NCBI GenBank assembly: GCA_964471235.1 | Contig: CAYYGL010000002.1 | Span: 23,500 to 87,499, forward strand | Length of the DNA stretch: 64,000 bases | Direction: 5' to 3' | Source: CAYYGL01 sp964471235 | Lineage (GTDB): Bacteria > Calditrichota > Calditrichia > RBG-13-44-9 > J075 | In this document: one piece after another, positions 27,212 through 35,486 of the stretch | Position numbering within the stretch: the stretch's first letter is position 1 | Layout: each line of letters begins with the position of its first letter | The notes under the pieces: model-generated | The model's input: only the letters and a program-made list of their open reading frames with translations | Told to the model about the DNA's origin: nothing | Database searches by the model: none | Translations under genes and position numbers: made by a program

Positions 27212-28748
27212 ATTACTTCAACGCCTATGGATGATCGTCATGCTCTCTTTCCTCACTTACTGTGCCGCCAGCAGGAAAACTCCTGCCACTGTAGAGTTGG
27301 AAATCCCCCTGCCCACCGTTGCCGCCGGGGTGGACAGTGCGGTTGCTGCGGAAACCGATTCTCTGGCGAACGAACTTTTCGTTAGCTGGGAGCGACAGGA
27401 AGCTGCCCTGCATCTCCGACAGAAAGGGAAATCCGCAGTAGCTGAATCCGACAGCTTGTGGCGACTATTGACAATTCCAGCAGATAGTTTCCTGGTTAGC
27501 AAAGGCGATTCATTGCGTTCGATTAGGACTTTTAACCGAGGCGCCCGACAATTGCTCGAAATTCGGGATGCCCGGAATTCCACGTTACTGTCCCCTGCTG
27601 AAGTTGAACAGCAAGTTTCCATGCGGTTGGATTCAGCCCAGTACTATTTTGAAAAAGCCCTGCAGTTAAACCCCTTCGACCGTAACAGCCGCCTTTGGCT
27701 GGCAAGAGTTTATCAGATGCAGGGCAAAAGGTTAATGCGTTCTCAACAGTTTTATAAGGCGGCTGCAACCCTGGAAAGATTGCTGCGTTTAGACCGCAGT
27801 CAACATGGGGTTTACGGAAGATTGGGACAAATTTACTTTACTCTGAAACAATGGGATAAAGCTTATCAGGATTTTCATTCTGCTGAAGTAACCTTAAGGC
27901 AATCGGCAATATTTGACGTGCCGGAAACGATTCCTATCAATGATTCGACAATTGCTCAACAGGTGGATTCCACCAGCCTTTTCTTATATGTTTATTATCA
28001 GGGGGAGACCAATATTCGAAGATATCAATCGGAAGGGGCATTAGCGGATTTCCAGCGAGCGCTGGCACTGGCAAAAAAACCTGAGGACCAATCGCTGGTA
28101 AGGGATGCCATCAACTGGATAAACTGGGATAACGGAAATATTCACGCAGTGGAATACCGTGATTCCATGCTCACCCTGATTGAAAAGGGGAAATATGAAG
28201 CGGCAAGCCGGGGGTTTCGGGCACTGTATAAACTCCTACGGTCTGAAAAAGCAAAACGGGAAATTGACTGGCGACTCTCACTATTGGAATATGCCCACCT
28301 GGGAGAACCCGAGCAGGCACTAAACCGAATGCAACGGATTGTTCATTATTATCTGGATGACAGCACCGGCTTAGCCCAACAAGATACCATGTATCGGGAA
28401 TATTACAAAAGTTACGGGACGATGTGCCATAATCAGGGGTTAAAGGCATTAAAACAACGAAAACTGCGGCAGGCACTGGCATACTTCCGGCAGTCATGTT
28501 CAATTCCTTGGGAACAACGGGCAAAGAGTTATCTGGAAGTTGCCCGGCTTTCCCGAAATTCTCCCCGGCATGCTATGGAAGCTGCCAAAACCGCCCTGCA
28601 ATCTGCCGATCAACTTTCCCCCCGGGAGCACATCGAAGCTATGCGCATCCTGATAGAATCTTTAAAGCGGATGGGGAAATTCGAAGAAGCGATTGCCTAT
28701 TTTAAACAATACCGCAAATATATTGCCCGGAGCAGTGACCATGACTAA
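27201..28748 (+). CDS. TPR-repeat lipoprotein
   Basis: A 515-residue protein with a lipoprotein signal (LSFLTYCAAS, cysteine near residue 21). The residues up to about 130 are an extended or helical stalk with many Ser/Glu. TPR hairpins start near 138 (AQYYFEKALQLNPFDRNSRL, FYKAAATLERLLRLDRSQHG, AYQDFHSAEV) and continue with interruptions to the C-terminus (MGKFEEAIAYFKQYRKY). GGGAG precedes the ATG at 27201. It overlaps the TonB-like gene and the next gene, indicating a tightly coupled operon. With the TPR lipoprotein at the locus start it probably provides protein-binding scaffolds in the envelope. Confidence 0.8.
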   Translation: MRSKLLQRLWMIVMLSFLTYCAASRKTPATVELEIPLPTVAAGVDSAVAAETDSLANELFVSWERQEAALHLRQKGKSAVAESDSLWRLLTIPADSFLVSKGDSLRSIRTFNRGARQLLEIRDARNSTLLSPAEVEQQVSMRLDSAQYYFEKALQLNPFDRNSRLWLARVYQMQGKRLMRSQQFYKAAATLERLLRLDRSQHGVYGRLGQIYFTLKQWDKAYQDFHSAEVTLRQSAIFDVPETIPINDSTIAQQVDSTSLFLYVYYQGETNIRRYQSEGALADFQRALALAKKPEDQSLVRDAINWINWDNGNIHAVEYRDSMLTLIEKGKYEAASRGFRALYKLLRSEKAKREIDWRLSLLEYAHLGEPEQALNRMQRIVHYYLDDSTGLAQQDTMYREYYKSYGTMCHNQGLKALKQRKLRQALAYFRQSCSIPWEQRAKSYLEVARLSRNSPRHAMEAAKTALQSADQLSPREHIEAMRILIESLKRMGKFEEAIAYFKQYRKYIARSSDHD

Positions 28749-29517
28749 ATTTTCTCACCATCCTCTATATCGGAAAGTACCGGTGTTATGGACAATTATA
28801 ATGTTGTTAATGAGTTTCCCGGGTGTTCTGGCACAAACGCAAGTTGTAGTTGACCAGGAAATGGTTTCGACTGCTACGGTAAGCAATCCGAAATTGATCC
28901 GTTTTTTTCTGGATGCGTACCTGATTCCGGAAGACAGCGTAACTCAAATCGTATTTATTGATGCCACCGGCAACGGATTCGGTGAAGATGACTTGATAAA
29001 ATGTTTTCCGTCGGAGAAGACCTATTTTCTCTACCCATCGGATACGGCTCAGCAGGTGATGAGTCAATGGAAATTTACCAGTAACGTGCAAAGTGTTACC
29101 CGGGTTGGTGATGCAAGCATTTTCGAAACTTTGGAGAAGGATAAGGCATCGAATTGGATTTTAGCGGGCTTGCTGCAACGCTTAAATTTGAATTACCATG
29201 ATATTCCAATAAAAATGTATTTTGAGCGGGATTCTTCGGCAATGGTTTTTGAGATGTGGGGATTTAACCAGGATTCACTGCGTTGGCAGCCGCCGCCTCC
29301 GCCCCCTAAAATACCCGAAACCACCTACGATTTGCTTCAGTTGGTGAAAAGCGACACCCTGATTCTATCGGACACCACGTATTATGACCAATTTTTTGTT
29401 TTTAAAAGTATGACAGATACGGTAGTTATTTCTGAAGAAGAGTTCCGGAAAGTGACTCGCCGGGAGCAATTACGCTATCAGCCCGGAATAACACCCCGCC
29501 GGAAAAATCAACAGTAA
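28741..29517 (+). CDS. Exported protein of unknown function
   Basis: About 258 residues. A signal peptide (KVPVLWTIIMLLMSFPGVLA, cleavage after AQ-like site) precedes a globular domain with alternating beta-type segments (LDAYLIPEDSVTQIVFIDATG, YFLYPSDTAQQVMSQ). A run of prolines (QPPPPPPK) near residue 200 links to a charged tail ending RREQLRYQPGITPRRKNQQ. I do not recognise a family. The ATG at 28741 overlaps the stop of the TPR gene by 8 bases with CGGAG upstream; an in-frame start at 28693 would lack a signal peptide at the N-terminus. Position as last gene of the ExbBD locus suggests a periplasmic or outer-membrane accessory component. Confidence 0.6.
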   Translation: MTKFSHHPLYRKVPVLWTIIMLLMSFPGVLAQTQVVVDQEMVSTATVSNPKLIRFFLDAYLIPEDSVTQIVFIDATGNGFGEDDLIKCFPSEKTYFLYPSDTAQQVMSQWKFTSNVQSVTRVGDASIFETLEKDKASNWILAGLLQRLNLNYHDIPIKMYFERDSSAMVFEMWGFNQDSLRWQPPPPPPKIPETTYDLLQLVKSDTLILSDTTYYDQFFVFKSMTDTVVISEEEFRKVTRREQLRYQPGITPRRKNQQ

Positions 29518-29536
29518 TGTAGTTCGGAAGGCTCAA

Positions 29537-30211
29537 TCACCATTCCCGCGGTTGAAACTTCTCGTCATTGAGGATCTGCACCGTTTCACCACTCTGCCCT
29601 ATCACAAACAAACCCTGACGATAGGCATACCGGTCAACATCTTCCTCTAACACAATACCCGCTACCGCTCCAATCACCCGGTGACCGGCATATTCCGGGA
29701 AAAATTCTTTGAACCGTTTCAATCTTTCAATGTGTTCGTTTACGTCTTCAACTTTCAGGGTGCTCTTGGCTTCAATCAATACCGCATAACCACCGTTTAT
29801 CGCCAGAATATCAATCTCCATCCGGTCCCCATTCCGGGTGGACTCCGAACGACGATGCACCCGTTCTATAGGAATTCCCCGTTCGCTGAACAAACGCTTT
29901 ACCGCCGGTTCCAACAATCCTTCCACAAACCGTCCCCATTTGCCGCCCAAATCACCGATGGCAGTGGTCACCTCGGCAATCTTCTCATCCGTCTTTCGGA
30001 ATTTTTCCTCTAATAGCCGGTCGGTTTCCTCAAATTTTTCCTTTAAAAACTGATCGGTCTCCTTAAACTTTTGATCCGTCTTTGCGAATTTTTCCTTTAA
30101 AAACCGTTCCGTCTCCTTAAACTTTCGATCCGTCTCTTTAAACCTCCGATCGGTCTCTTTAAACATCTCCCAAATTTCCTGAATGGTTCGTTCCAGTTGC
30201 TGGTCAGTCAT
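29537..30211 (-). CDS. Coiled-coil PD-(D/E)XK nuclease-like protein (DUF3782 type)
   Basis: About 224 residues. The first ~80 are a long coiled coil built of near-identical repeats of KFKETD and FLKEKF. The C-terminal ~130 residues are a PD-(D/E)XK-type domain: MEIDILAINGGYAVLIEAKS gives the Asp, then Glu-x-Lys spaced 13 residues on. Proteins of this architecture are common in cyanobacteria and other bacteria but their role is unknown; the intact motif suggests nuclease or nucleic-acid-binding activity. ATG 30211 is preferred over GTG 30226. It stands between the envelope locus (convergent) and a LOG-family gene. Confidence 0.75.
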   Translation of the reverse strand: MTDQQLERTIQEIWEMFKETDRRFKETDRKFKETERFLKEKFAKTDQKFKETDQFLKEKFEETDRLLEEKFRKTDEKIAEVTTAIGDLGGKWGRFVEGLLEPAVKRLFSERGIPIERVHRRSESTRNGDRMEIDILAINGGYAVLIEAKSTLKVEDVNEHIERLKRFKEFFPEYAGHRVIGAVAGIVLEEDVDRYAYRQGLFVIGQSGETVQILNDEKFQPREW

Positions 30212-30389
30212 GACGCTCTCATCCACATTTATTGTGAGTTAAATATAACCTTTTATCGAAACGGTTGCAAATTCGACACAAAAAATGAAAGAGGTGGGTG
30301 CAAAAGAATAATTTGTGATTTACAAAACTTTATTTGCACATACGCGAAGGGATTAGGTTATAATTAAGTAATTTTATTATCCATCCGTA

Positions 30390-30962
30390 TCAAAACCATT
30401 TCTTCTCGATCATGCCGGGTTTATAATGTTCAATATAATCGAAAGCTTCATCAATGGTCTTGGCGAAGTGGTAGAGATGCCGATTGCTTTCCTTAAGGAT
30501 ATGCTGTTTGTACCAATATTCAAAAAGTGCCATAAGTGGATGATAAAATCGATCAATATTCAAAAACACGATGGGTTTGTTCTCGTTCCCCAATTGCTTT
30601 CGGGTAATGATTTCCAACGCCTCTTCTAACGTACCAAATCCCCCCGGAAGGACAATAAACCCGTCAGAATGTTTTGCCATTAATTTTTTGCGTTGATACA
30701 TATCCGGTGTGACGATTAACTTATCAGCATCCTGGAAGGATAAACCTGCCTTGTGGATAACTTCCGGAACAATCCCAACCACTTTTGCCCCATGTTTGTG
30801 GGCTGAAGAGGCCACTGCTCCCATCAACCCAACTTCAGCCCCCCCAAACACCAGGGTATACTTCCGGCGAGCAATTTCTTTCCCTAATTGATGAGCGGTT
30901 TCAAAAAAACTTGTTTTCACCGCATTACTTGAGGCGCCATACACACAAACAATTTTTTTCAT
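30390..30962 (-). CDS. LOG-family nucleotide phosphoribohydrolase-like protein (TIGR00730)
   Basis: A 190-residue Rossmann-fold protein with the LOG signature PGGFGTLEE at residues 106-114 and the partner Arg/Lys pair in MYQRKKLM just before it. LOG proteins hydrolyse adenosine-type monophosphates (in plants, cytokinin ribotides) to free base and ribose 5-phosphate; the bacterial substrate is often unclear. It follows the metal ABC permease by 39 bases on the same strand, so it may be co-transcribed, with no obvious metabolic link. Confidence 0.9.
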   Translation of the reverse strand: MKKIVCVYGASSNAVKTSFFETAHQLGKEIARRKYTLVFGGAEVGLMGAVASSAHKHGAKVVGIVPEVIHKAGLSFQDADKLIVTPDMYQRKKLMAKHSDGFIVLPGGFGTLEEALEIITRKQLGNENKPIVFLNIDRFYHPLMALFEYWYKQHILKESNRHLYHFAKTIDEAFDYIEHYKPGMIEKKWF

Positions 30963-31001
30963 TTTTCCTCCCTGAAAAATGAGCCTGCTTCTACGTGGCT
31001 T

Positions 31002-31838
31002 TCAGGTTTGGTTATTGGTAACGGTTTTCTTTTGAATATAGCGCATAATAGCTGCTCCCAGGCAAATCACACCAAAAATAGCCACTATGGAGGGACCTGC
31101 CGGGAAATCAAATGTATAAGAAAACCAGAGACCAATGAAGCCGGCAATCACAGAATTAAAAAGTGTAATTGTAATAATAATCCAGGTTCGTCTCGCTACC
31201 AGAACCGCACTCACCGCCGGTACCACCAGGTAAGCAAACACCGGCATCACCCCACCGATTCTTACCGCGTAGACAATCGCCAGGCCAATGGACAGGTAAA
31301 AGAAAAAATTCCAGGCGCGCTCTTTCACACCAAAATTGGCAATATCACCAGCTTCCATGCACTCGGTAATTCGAAAAATGTGTTTGGAAAATGCTATATG
31401 TAGAATTGCTAATACAGAAAAGACAATACCCAATTTTAACAATTCGGAACTCGATGTTGCTAACAAAGTACCAAAAAGGACTTCCTGAATATCCGCTTCT
31501 CCATGAGGAGTTTTGGAAATTACCAACACTGTGGTAGCAGCTGCCACCACGTAAATAATTCCAATGATCGCTTCCAAACGAAGCCGTTTATCCTCGATAT
31601 GAATCAACGAAAGCAGTACCGCCCCGACCAGAGTGAAGACAATTGGCAGCCATTCTTCACCAATATGAGTGAACTGAGAGAATGCCACCCCAAGTGAAGA
31701 GATTTGCCCTAACGCCAGGTCAACAAATACTATTCCTCGACCAATGACATGAATTCCCAAATAACTCAGTAGCAATCCCATAATTAAGGTTGCCCAAAAT
31801 GCCATCACCATAAATGATAAATTAAACATTTCAAACAT
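31002..31838 (-). CDS. ABC-3 family metal transporter permease (ZnuB/TroC type)
   Basis: A 278-residue inner-membrane protein with about eight helices, beginning MFEMFNLSFMVMAFWATLIMG and showing the family patterns LGIHVIGRGIVFVDLALGQI and RIGGVMPVFAYLVVPAVSAV. It is the channel subunit of a zinc, manganese or iron ABC importer. Its partner, the binding protein, is 11 bases upstream. No ATPase gene lies in or next to the cluster, so a subunit must come from elsewhere in the genome. Confidence 0.92.
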   Translation of the reverse strand: MFEMFNLSFMVMAFWATLIMGLLLSYLGIHVIGRGIVFVDLALGQISSLGVAFSQFTHIGEEWLPIVFTLVGAVLLSLIHIEDKRLRLEAIIGIIYVVAAATTVLVISKTPHGEADIQEVLFGTLLATSSSELLKLGIVFSVLAILHIAFSKHIFRITECMEAGDIANFGVKERAWNFFFYLSIGLAIVYAVRIGGVMPVFAYLVVPAVSAVLVARRTWIIITITLFNSVIAGFIGLWFSYTFDFPAGPSIVAIFGVICLGAAIMRYIQKKTVTNNQT

Positions 31839-31849
31839 GTTCGCTCTCC

Positions 31850-32824
31850 TTATTCGCCTGTTGAAACGGGTTGATAACCAGCTTTTTGAAATGCTTCAAT
31901 CAATTTGTGAATGTTGTAGTCAAACAAATCAAAATATGTTTTTACTTCCGGGAAAGACCCAACAGAGGAGGCTAACTCCACCACTATTCCGTCGGTTTTG
32001 GATGCTACCAATTCGGAAGATTTCTTATTATAATAAGGTGAGATGATAATTACATGGGCATCATTTTGCCGCATGGTTTTAATTACTTTTACCAGGTGTT
32101 TTGGCGTAGGTGGAATACCGGGTTTCGGTTCAATAAAGGTCACAATGTGAACTCCAAACCGTTCTTCAAAATAGGGCCAACTATCATGATATGCTACAAT
32201 CTTTGCACCTCGGTAGGGCTTCATTTTTTCCTGCCATTCCTGCAACTTGCGATCGATTGTCGCATTAAATTTTTCCAGGTTTGCCCGAAATTCCTGTTGA
32301 TGTTCCGGCATTAATCGAACCAGCCCATTGTAAATATTTCGGGCGATGATTTTTCCACGTGCCGGGTCTAACCAATAATGGGGGTTGCCGGCAGCATGAA
32401 TATCTCCCTGGGCGCGCAGGGTTGCCGGATCGCCGACTGGCACTTTGAGCAAAGGTATTCCCTGGGAAGCATCCACATATCCTTTTCCGCCCGGGAGGAT
32501 GTCCGGATTGCGGGAACCATCCAATAACGGCGGCACCCAGCCAATTTCCAATCCTAACCCCACTTGCACAAACATATCCGCTTTTTGCAGTTTTATCATG
32601 AAGCTCGGTTTGGCATCTACAAAGTGGGGGTCTTGATATCCCCGGGCAATGGAGAACGCATCCACGTAATCCCCCCCTATCTCCCGGGCAATCGATGCTA
32701 AATCGGTTAAAGATGTAACAACTTTCAATTTTTTTGCCGAATAAAGGGATTCAACAAAACCACCCCAAATGATTATCACCATCAAAAAACTTAGCCATGC
32801 TGCCATTTTATGGTATTTCTTCAT
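31850..32824 (-). CDS. Metal-binding periplasmic protein (ZnuA/TroA, cluster A-I)
   Basis: About 324 residues from the ATG at 32824, which has GAGGAAGG upstream and starts with a signal peptide (WLSFLMVIIIWGGFVESLYS). The metal-site pattern of the family is present: histidines in YQDPHFVDAKP, GNPHYWLDPARG and VAYHDSWPYFEERFG, with an acidic residue in VVELASSVG in place of the fourth ligand. There is no histidine-rich loop, so zinc or manganese cannot be chosen by sequence. It should deliver metal to the ABC permease. An upstream start at 32938 is unlikely because it would overlap the preceding gene. Confidence 0.9.
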   Translation of the reverse strand: MKKYHKMAAWLSFLMVIIIWGGFVESLYSAKKLKVVTSLTDLASIAREIGGDYVDAFSIARGYQDPHFVDAKPSFMIKLQKADMFVQVGLGLEIGWVPPLLDGSRNPDILPGGKGYVDASQGIPLLKVPVGDPATLRAQGDIHAAGNPHYWLDPARGKIIARNIYNGLVRLMPEHQQEFRANLEKFNATIDRKLQEWQEKMKPYRGAKIVAYHDSWPYFEERFGVHIVTFIEPKPGIPPTPKHLVKVIKTMRQNDAHVIIISPYYNKKSSELVASKTDGIVVELASSVGSFPEVKTYFDLFDYNIHKLIEAFQKAGYQPVSTGE

Positions 32825-32909
32825 GATTTCATTCCTTCCTCTTGTTAGGGGAGTTGATTCTTTTAATCCATTGGATAACACACAGTTGTAGAGAATGCTC
32901 TTTGATTCT

Positions 32910-34157
32910 TTAATATTGATGCGCCCCATGAGCGCCAATCACAAAAATTGCCCGCAGAAGCACCCGGTTAAATGAAGAACGCTCAGCCGGTTGCCCATAC
33001 TGGTATTCAACTTCCAATTTCTGAAATTCAGTGGCAAAAAAACTAAGAATGGCGGAATATGCTTTTTCATTCATCTGGCTGGACTCCGGAAATTCGGAAT
33101 AGTCGTAACGAATCCCGACAAACCAGCGTTTGGCTATCTGGTAGCGCAGGAAACTGTATAATGCCTTACTATTGATTGTCCCATGTAATGAATTGCGATG
33201 ACTAATCAATGCCTCGGTAGTCCATTCAAAACTCCGGTAGCGGTTTCGACGCAAGGGTTTCCATTTGTAGGTAACATCTGCCCCACCTATGGTGGTTCGA
33301 TGCCCTTCTCCATCATTCTTCCCGGTAATTCCACTGAGACCGATTTCCAGAGTACTGTTTTCCGTTAAGTCAAAGAAATTTTTCAAATGCCCCAAATACA
33401 GCAAATCAAATCCCTCACCACTAAAAGAAGGAGCTTCTACCGCACCCGAAAGCGCTTCCAGGGTCAATTCCTGAAAAAATCCGAAAGGATTGGGTACCAG
33501 CCAGCTAAGGGACAGCCCGGCGTCTGATAAACCATCTCCCCCCAAAAAATTAACATACATTCTGGGGATATCCAGATAATTGAGGGCGTGAGGATGAATA
33601 GGGTTGATCTTCCCGAAAGTCGTGCGAAATTTACCGCCTCTCAGTTGCAAACCGAACGGCAGCGCCAGGGTGGTCACATACCCTTCTTCCAACTCGGTAG
33701 TGAATTCTCCGCTTCCGGCAATAGCCGAATCGGGTCCCTCAAACGGATCTTCACTTTCATGCCCGAATGCCACAAAAAAATCCGCTCGACTGTACGGATC
33801 AACATACGCACGCAATGCGATCTCCGCTTCGGCAAGTCCCACATTCTTGTTTTTGACCACCACGCCTGTTTCGGTTCCAGATGCGAAGAACGTTCCTACT
33901 ACACTAATTTGCGGGTTTAAGACTGTACTTCGCCGTACAGTAGTGCCCGTCACCGGAACAGGCATCACGGGGATTACGGTATCGGAACTATCGCTACTCT
34001 CACCCAATTCTTTGGCAAGTTCCTCCTCCAGAGCTTTATCTGTAGAATCTACTATCCCGGGATGCTTTACCGTATCCGGCTGGGTCGTTTGCCCGAATCC
34101 CATGCTCCCTCCAAGCCATAACAATGAGACCATGATTAAAATTAAAGGTTGTTTCAT
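32910..34157 (-). CDS. Outer-membrane beta-barrel protein associated with metal uptake
   Basis: A 415-residue protein with a signal peptide (1-22, LILIMVSLLWLGGSMGFGQ), an acidic linker (EEELAKELGESSDSSDTVIP) and a beta-barrel of roughly sixteen strands ending GAHGAHQY. That ending is reminiscent of outer-membrane proteins found beside zinc-type ABC genes. The His and Asp content of the loops (HPHALNYLDIP) would suit metal passage, but this is inference. It is the first gene of the metal cluster; GGAAAGGAAAC precedes the ATG. No TonB box or plug domain is recognisable, so a porin fits better than a TonB-dependent receptor. Confidence 0.75.
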   Translation of the reverse strand: MKQPLILIMVSLLWLGGSMGFGQTTQPDTVKHPGIVDSTDKALEEELAKELGESSDSSDTVIPVMPVPVTGTTVRRSTVLNPQISVVGTFFASGTETGVVVKNKNVGLAEAEIALRAYVDPYSRADFFVAFGHESEDPFEGPDSAIAGSGEFTTELEEGYVTTLALPFGLQLRGGKFRTTFGKINPIHPHALNYLDIPRMYVNFLGGDGLSDAGLSLSWLVPNPFGFFQELTLEALSGAVEAPSFSGEGFDLLYLGHLKNFFDLTENSTLEIGLSGITGKNDGEGHRTTIGGADVTYKWKPLRRNRYRSFEWTTEALISHRNSLHGTINSKALYSFLRYQIAKRWFVGIRYDYSEFPESSQMNEKAYSAILSFFATEFQKLEVEYQYGQPAERSSFNRVLLRAIFVIGAHGAHQY

Positions 34158-34382
34158 TCCTGTTTCCTTTCCCTTTGAACAATTCTATAAGATAACTGGC
34201 GAGCAAGTATATTCTCCGTACCGGTAAATCACGTTCGGAGGAATCGGACTTCCTGGTGTCCCGAATTCTAACCGCCGGATTTTATGACGCCAACAGGCTG
34301 TCATTCCACCCTCAAGCGGGCAACAACGCTTTTGGCGCACGGAAAATTAAATTCTGCTTAACTTGATGAATGATGAGAGACT

Positions 34383-34724
34383 TCAATCTAAAAGGAAAGG
34401 AGGGGAGCGGTTGGGGGTTGGATAGCTTAAGAAATATGTTAAAAAAGATGGCGTAAGGGGGTTTAAATACTGGACATTCAATTGATGCATCGGCAGGGTC
34501 GAAAAGAGCGGAGGTGAAAAGACAGTTCGAGCAATTACGCATGCCAGGCACAAACGAAATTCGGATGTATCTATCTTAGTTATATTTTCCGTATGAGTAC
34601 CGTCTTGATGTAGAGTTTTTATGAACGATGTGGGATGGGTGTGAAACATTCCTGTCCAGGATAAAAACCAACTGGTCAGGAGCAATAGAATCAAGGTCTG
34701 TTTTGGGAAATCTTGATACTGCAA
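34383..34724 (-). CDS. Small exported protein with His and Cys pairs (DUF2946-like)
   Basis: A 113-residue frame starting at a TTG with GAGGAAAG upstream. It has an N-terminal hydrophobic segment (LILLLLTSWFLSWTGM), then FHTHPTS, later CLACVIAR, and a second hydrophobic stretch. The order membrane/signal, His pair, C-x-x-C resembles small periplasmic proteins encoded near metal transporters. It is on the same strand as the metal cluster, 225 bases upstream of it. I treat it as a probable gene; composition at the C-terminus is poor, so it may be spurious. Confidence 0.45.
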   Translation of the reverse strand: MQYQDFPKQTLILLLLTSWFLSWTGMFHTHPTSFIKTLHQDGTHTENITKIDTSEFRLCLACVIARTVFSPPLFSTLPMHQLNVQYLNPLTPSFLTYFLSYPTPNRSPPFLLD

Positions 34725-35486
34725 CGACTTTCCTCAGGTTTAAACTCTAAAAACGGAGTTAATGTAAAGGATATTACCTGAAAAATCAAGTTGTTCCTGT
34801 TTCGTCAATGTCTCGGGGTTGAAAAAAGATCATGTCACAAGATATATCAGCAGAGATGTCCTTTCCTGTGGTTTCATCGATCACTCTCGGAAAGATCTAT
34901 CCAGGGCGTTGTCCCTGGCTATAATATTAAGCCCCGTTGGGGCAACAAAGGGATACGATAACAGCACACACGGCAAAACCGAAGCCTCTCAACCCCAAAG
35001 GGGTCAAAAAAGACAGCGAAGAGCAATATCTACCGCAAGCTGCAAGTGAACAGCCGCATCGGCGCGGTGGGTAAAACAAGGATGAGGGGTGGGTGAATCT
35101 AAAACGTTTTTGAATAAAGGCGGTAGGGTAACTACTATCGCAGTCGGTTGATTTCAGGCAGATGACACCGTTTCGGGTTAAGGCGTTCTCCCGCTACACG
35201 AATGCCCGGAGAATCGGTCATCGAACTTTCCTATAGCAAATCCGGGGAAGCTGATCGATAAAGGCAGCTTAATTGCTCGGGCGGTGGGAAAACGAGACAG
35301 CCGATCCATGAAGAAATAGAGCAATAGCTCCTCAGCTAATATCTCATTTAGATAGCCTTCGGAAAACAGACGATTGTCAATACAGCCAGCTATAGAATCC
35401 TTTAATACGTTCCAGCCGATGTGCAAAGAACCCCCTGCCCCCCCTTGCTTTCTCCCGGGTAAATGTGTAAAATTCGACCGTACGTT
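34725..35486. repeat. Gene-free stretch with palindromic repeats
   Basis: About 760 bases. At 34901-34918 is the hairpin CCAGGGCGTTGTCCCTGG, at 34931-34943 GCCCCGTTGGGGC, and at 34992-35004 CCCCAAAGGGG-type pairing. Together they form a dispersed two-hairpin element also seen near 63340. GTAACTACT at 35128-35136 is a short match to the terminal repeats at 3212 and 60308. An antisense frame over the start of the next gene is probably spurious. Confidence 0.5.

Noticed and set aside
34819..35049. A 76-codon frame between the metal cluster and the GH16-like gene
   Set aside because: It is translated from palindromic repeat DNA (GCCCCGTTGGGGC region), with no ribosome binding site.
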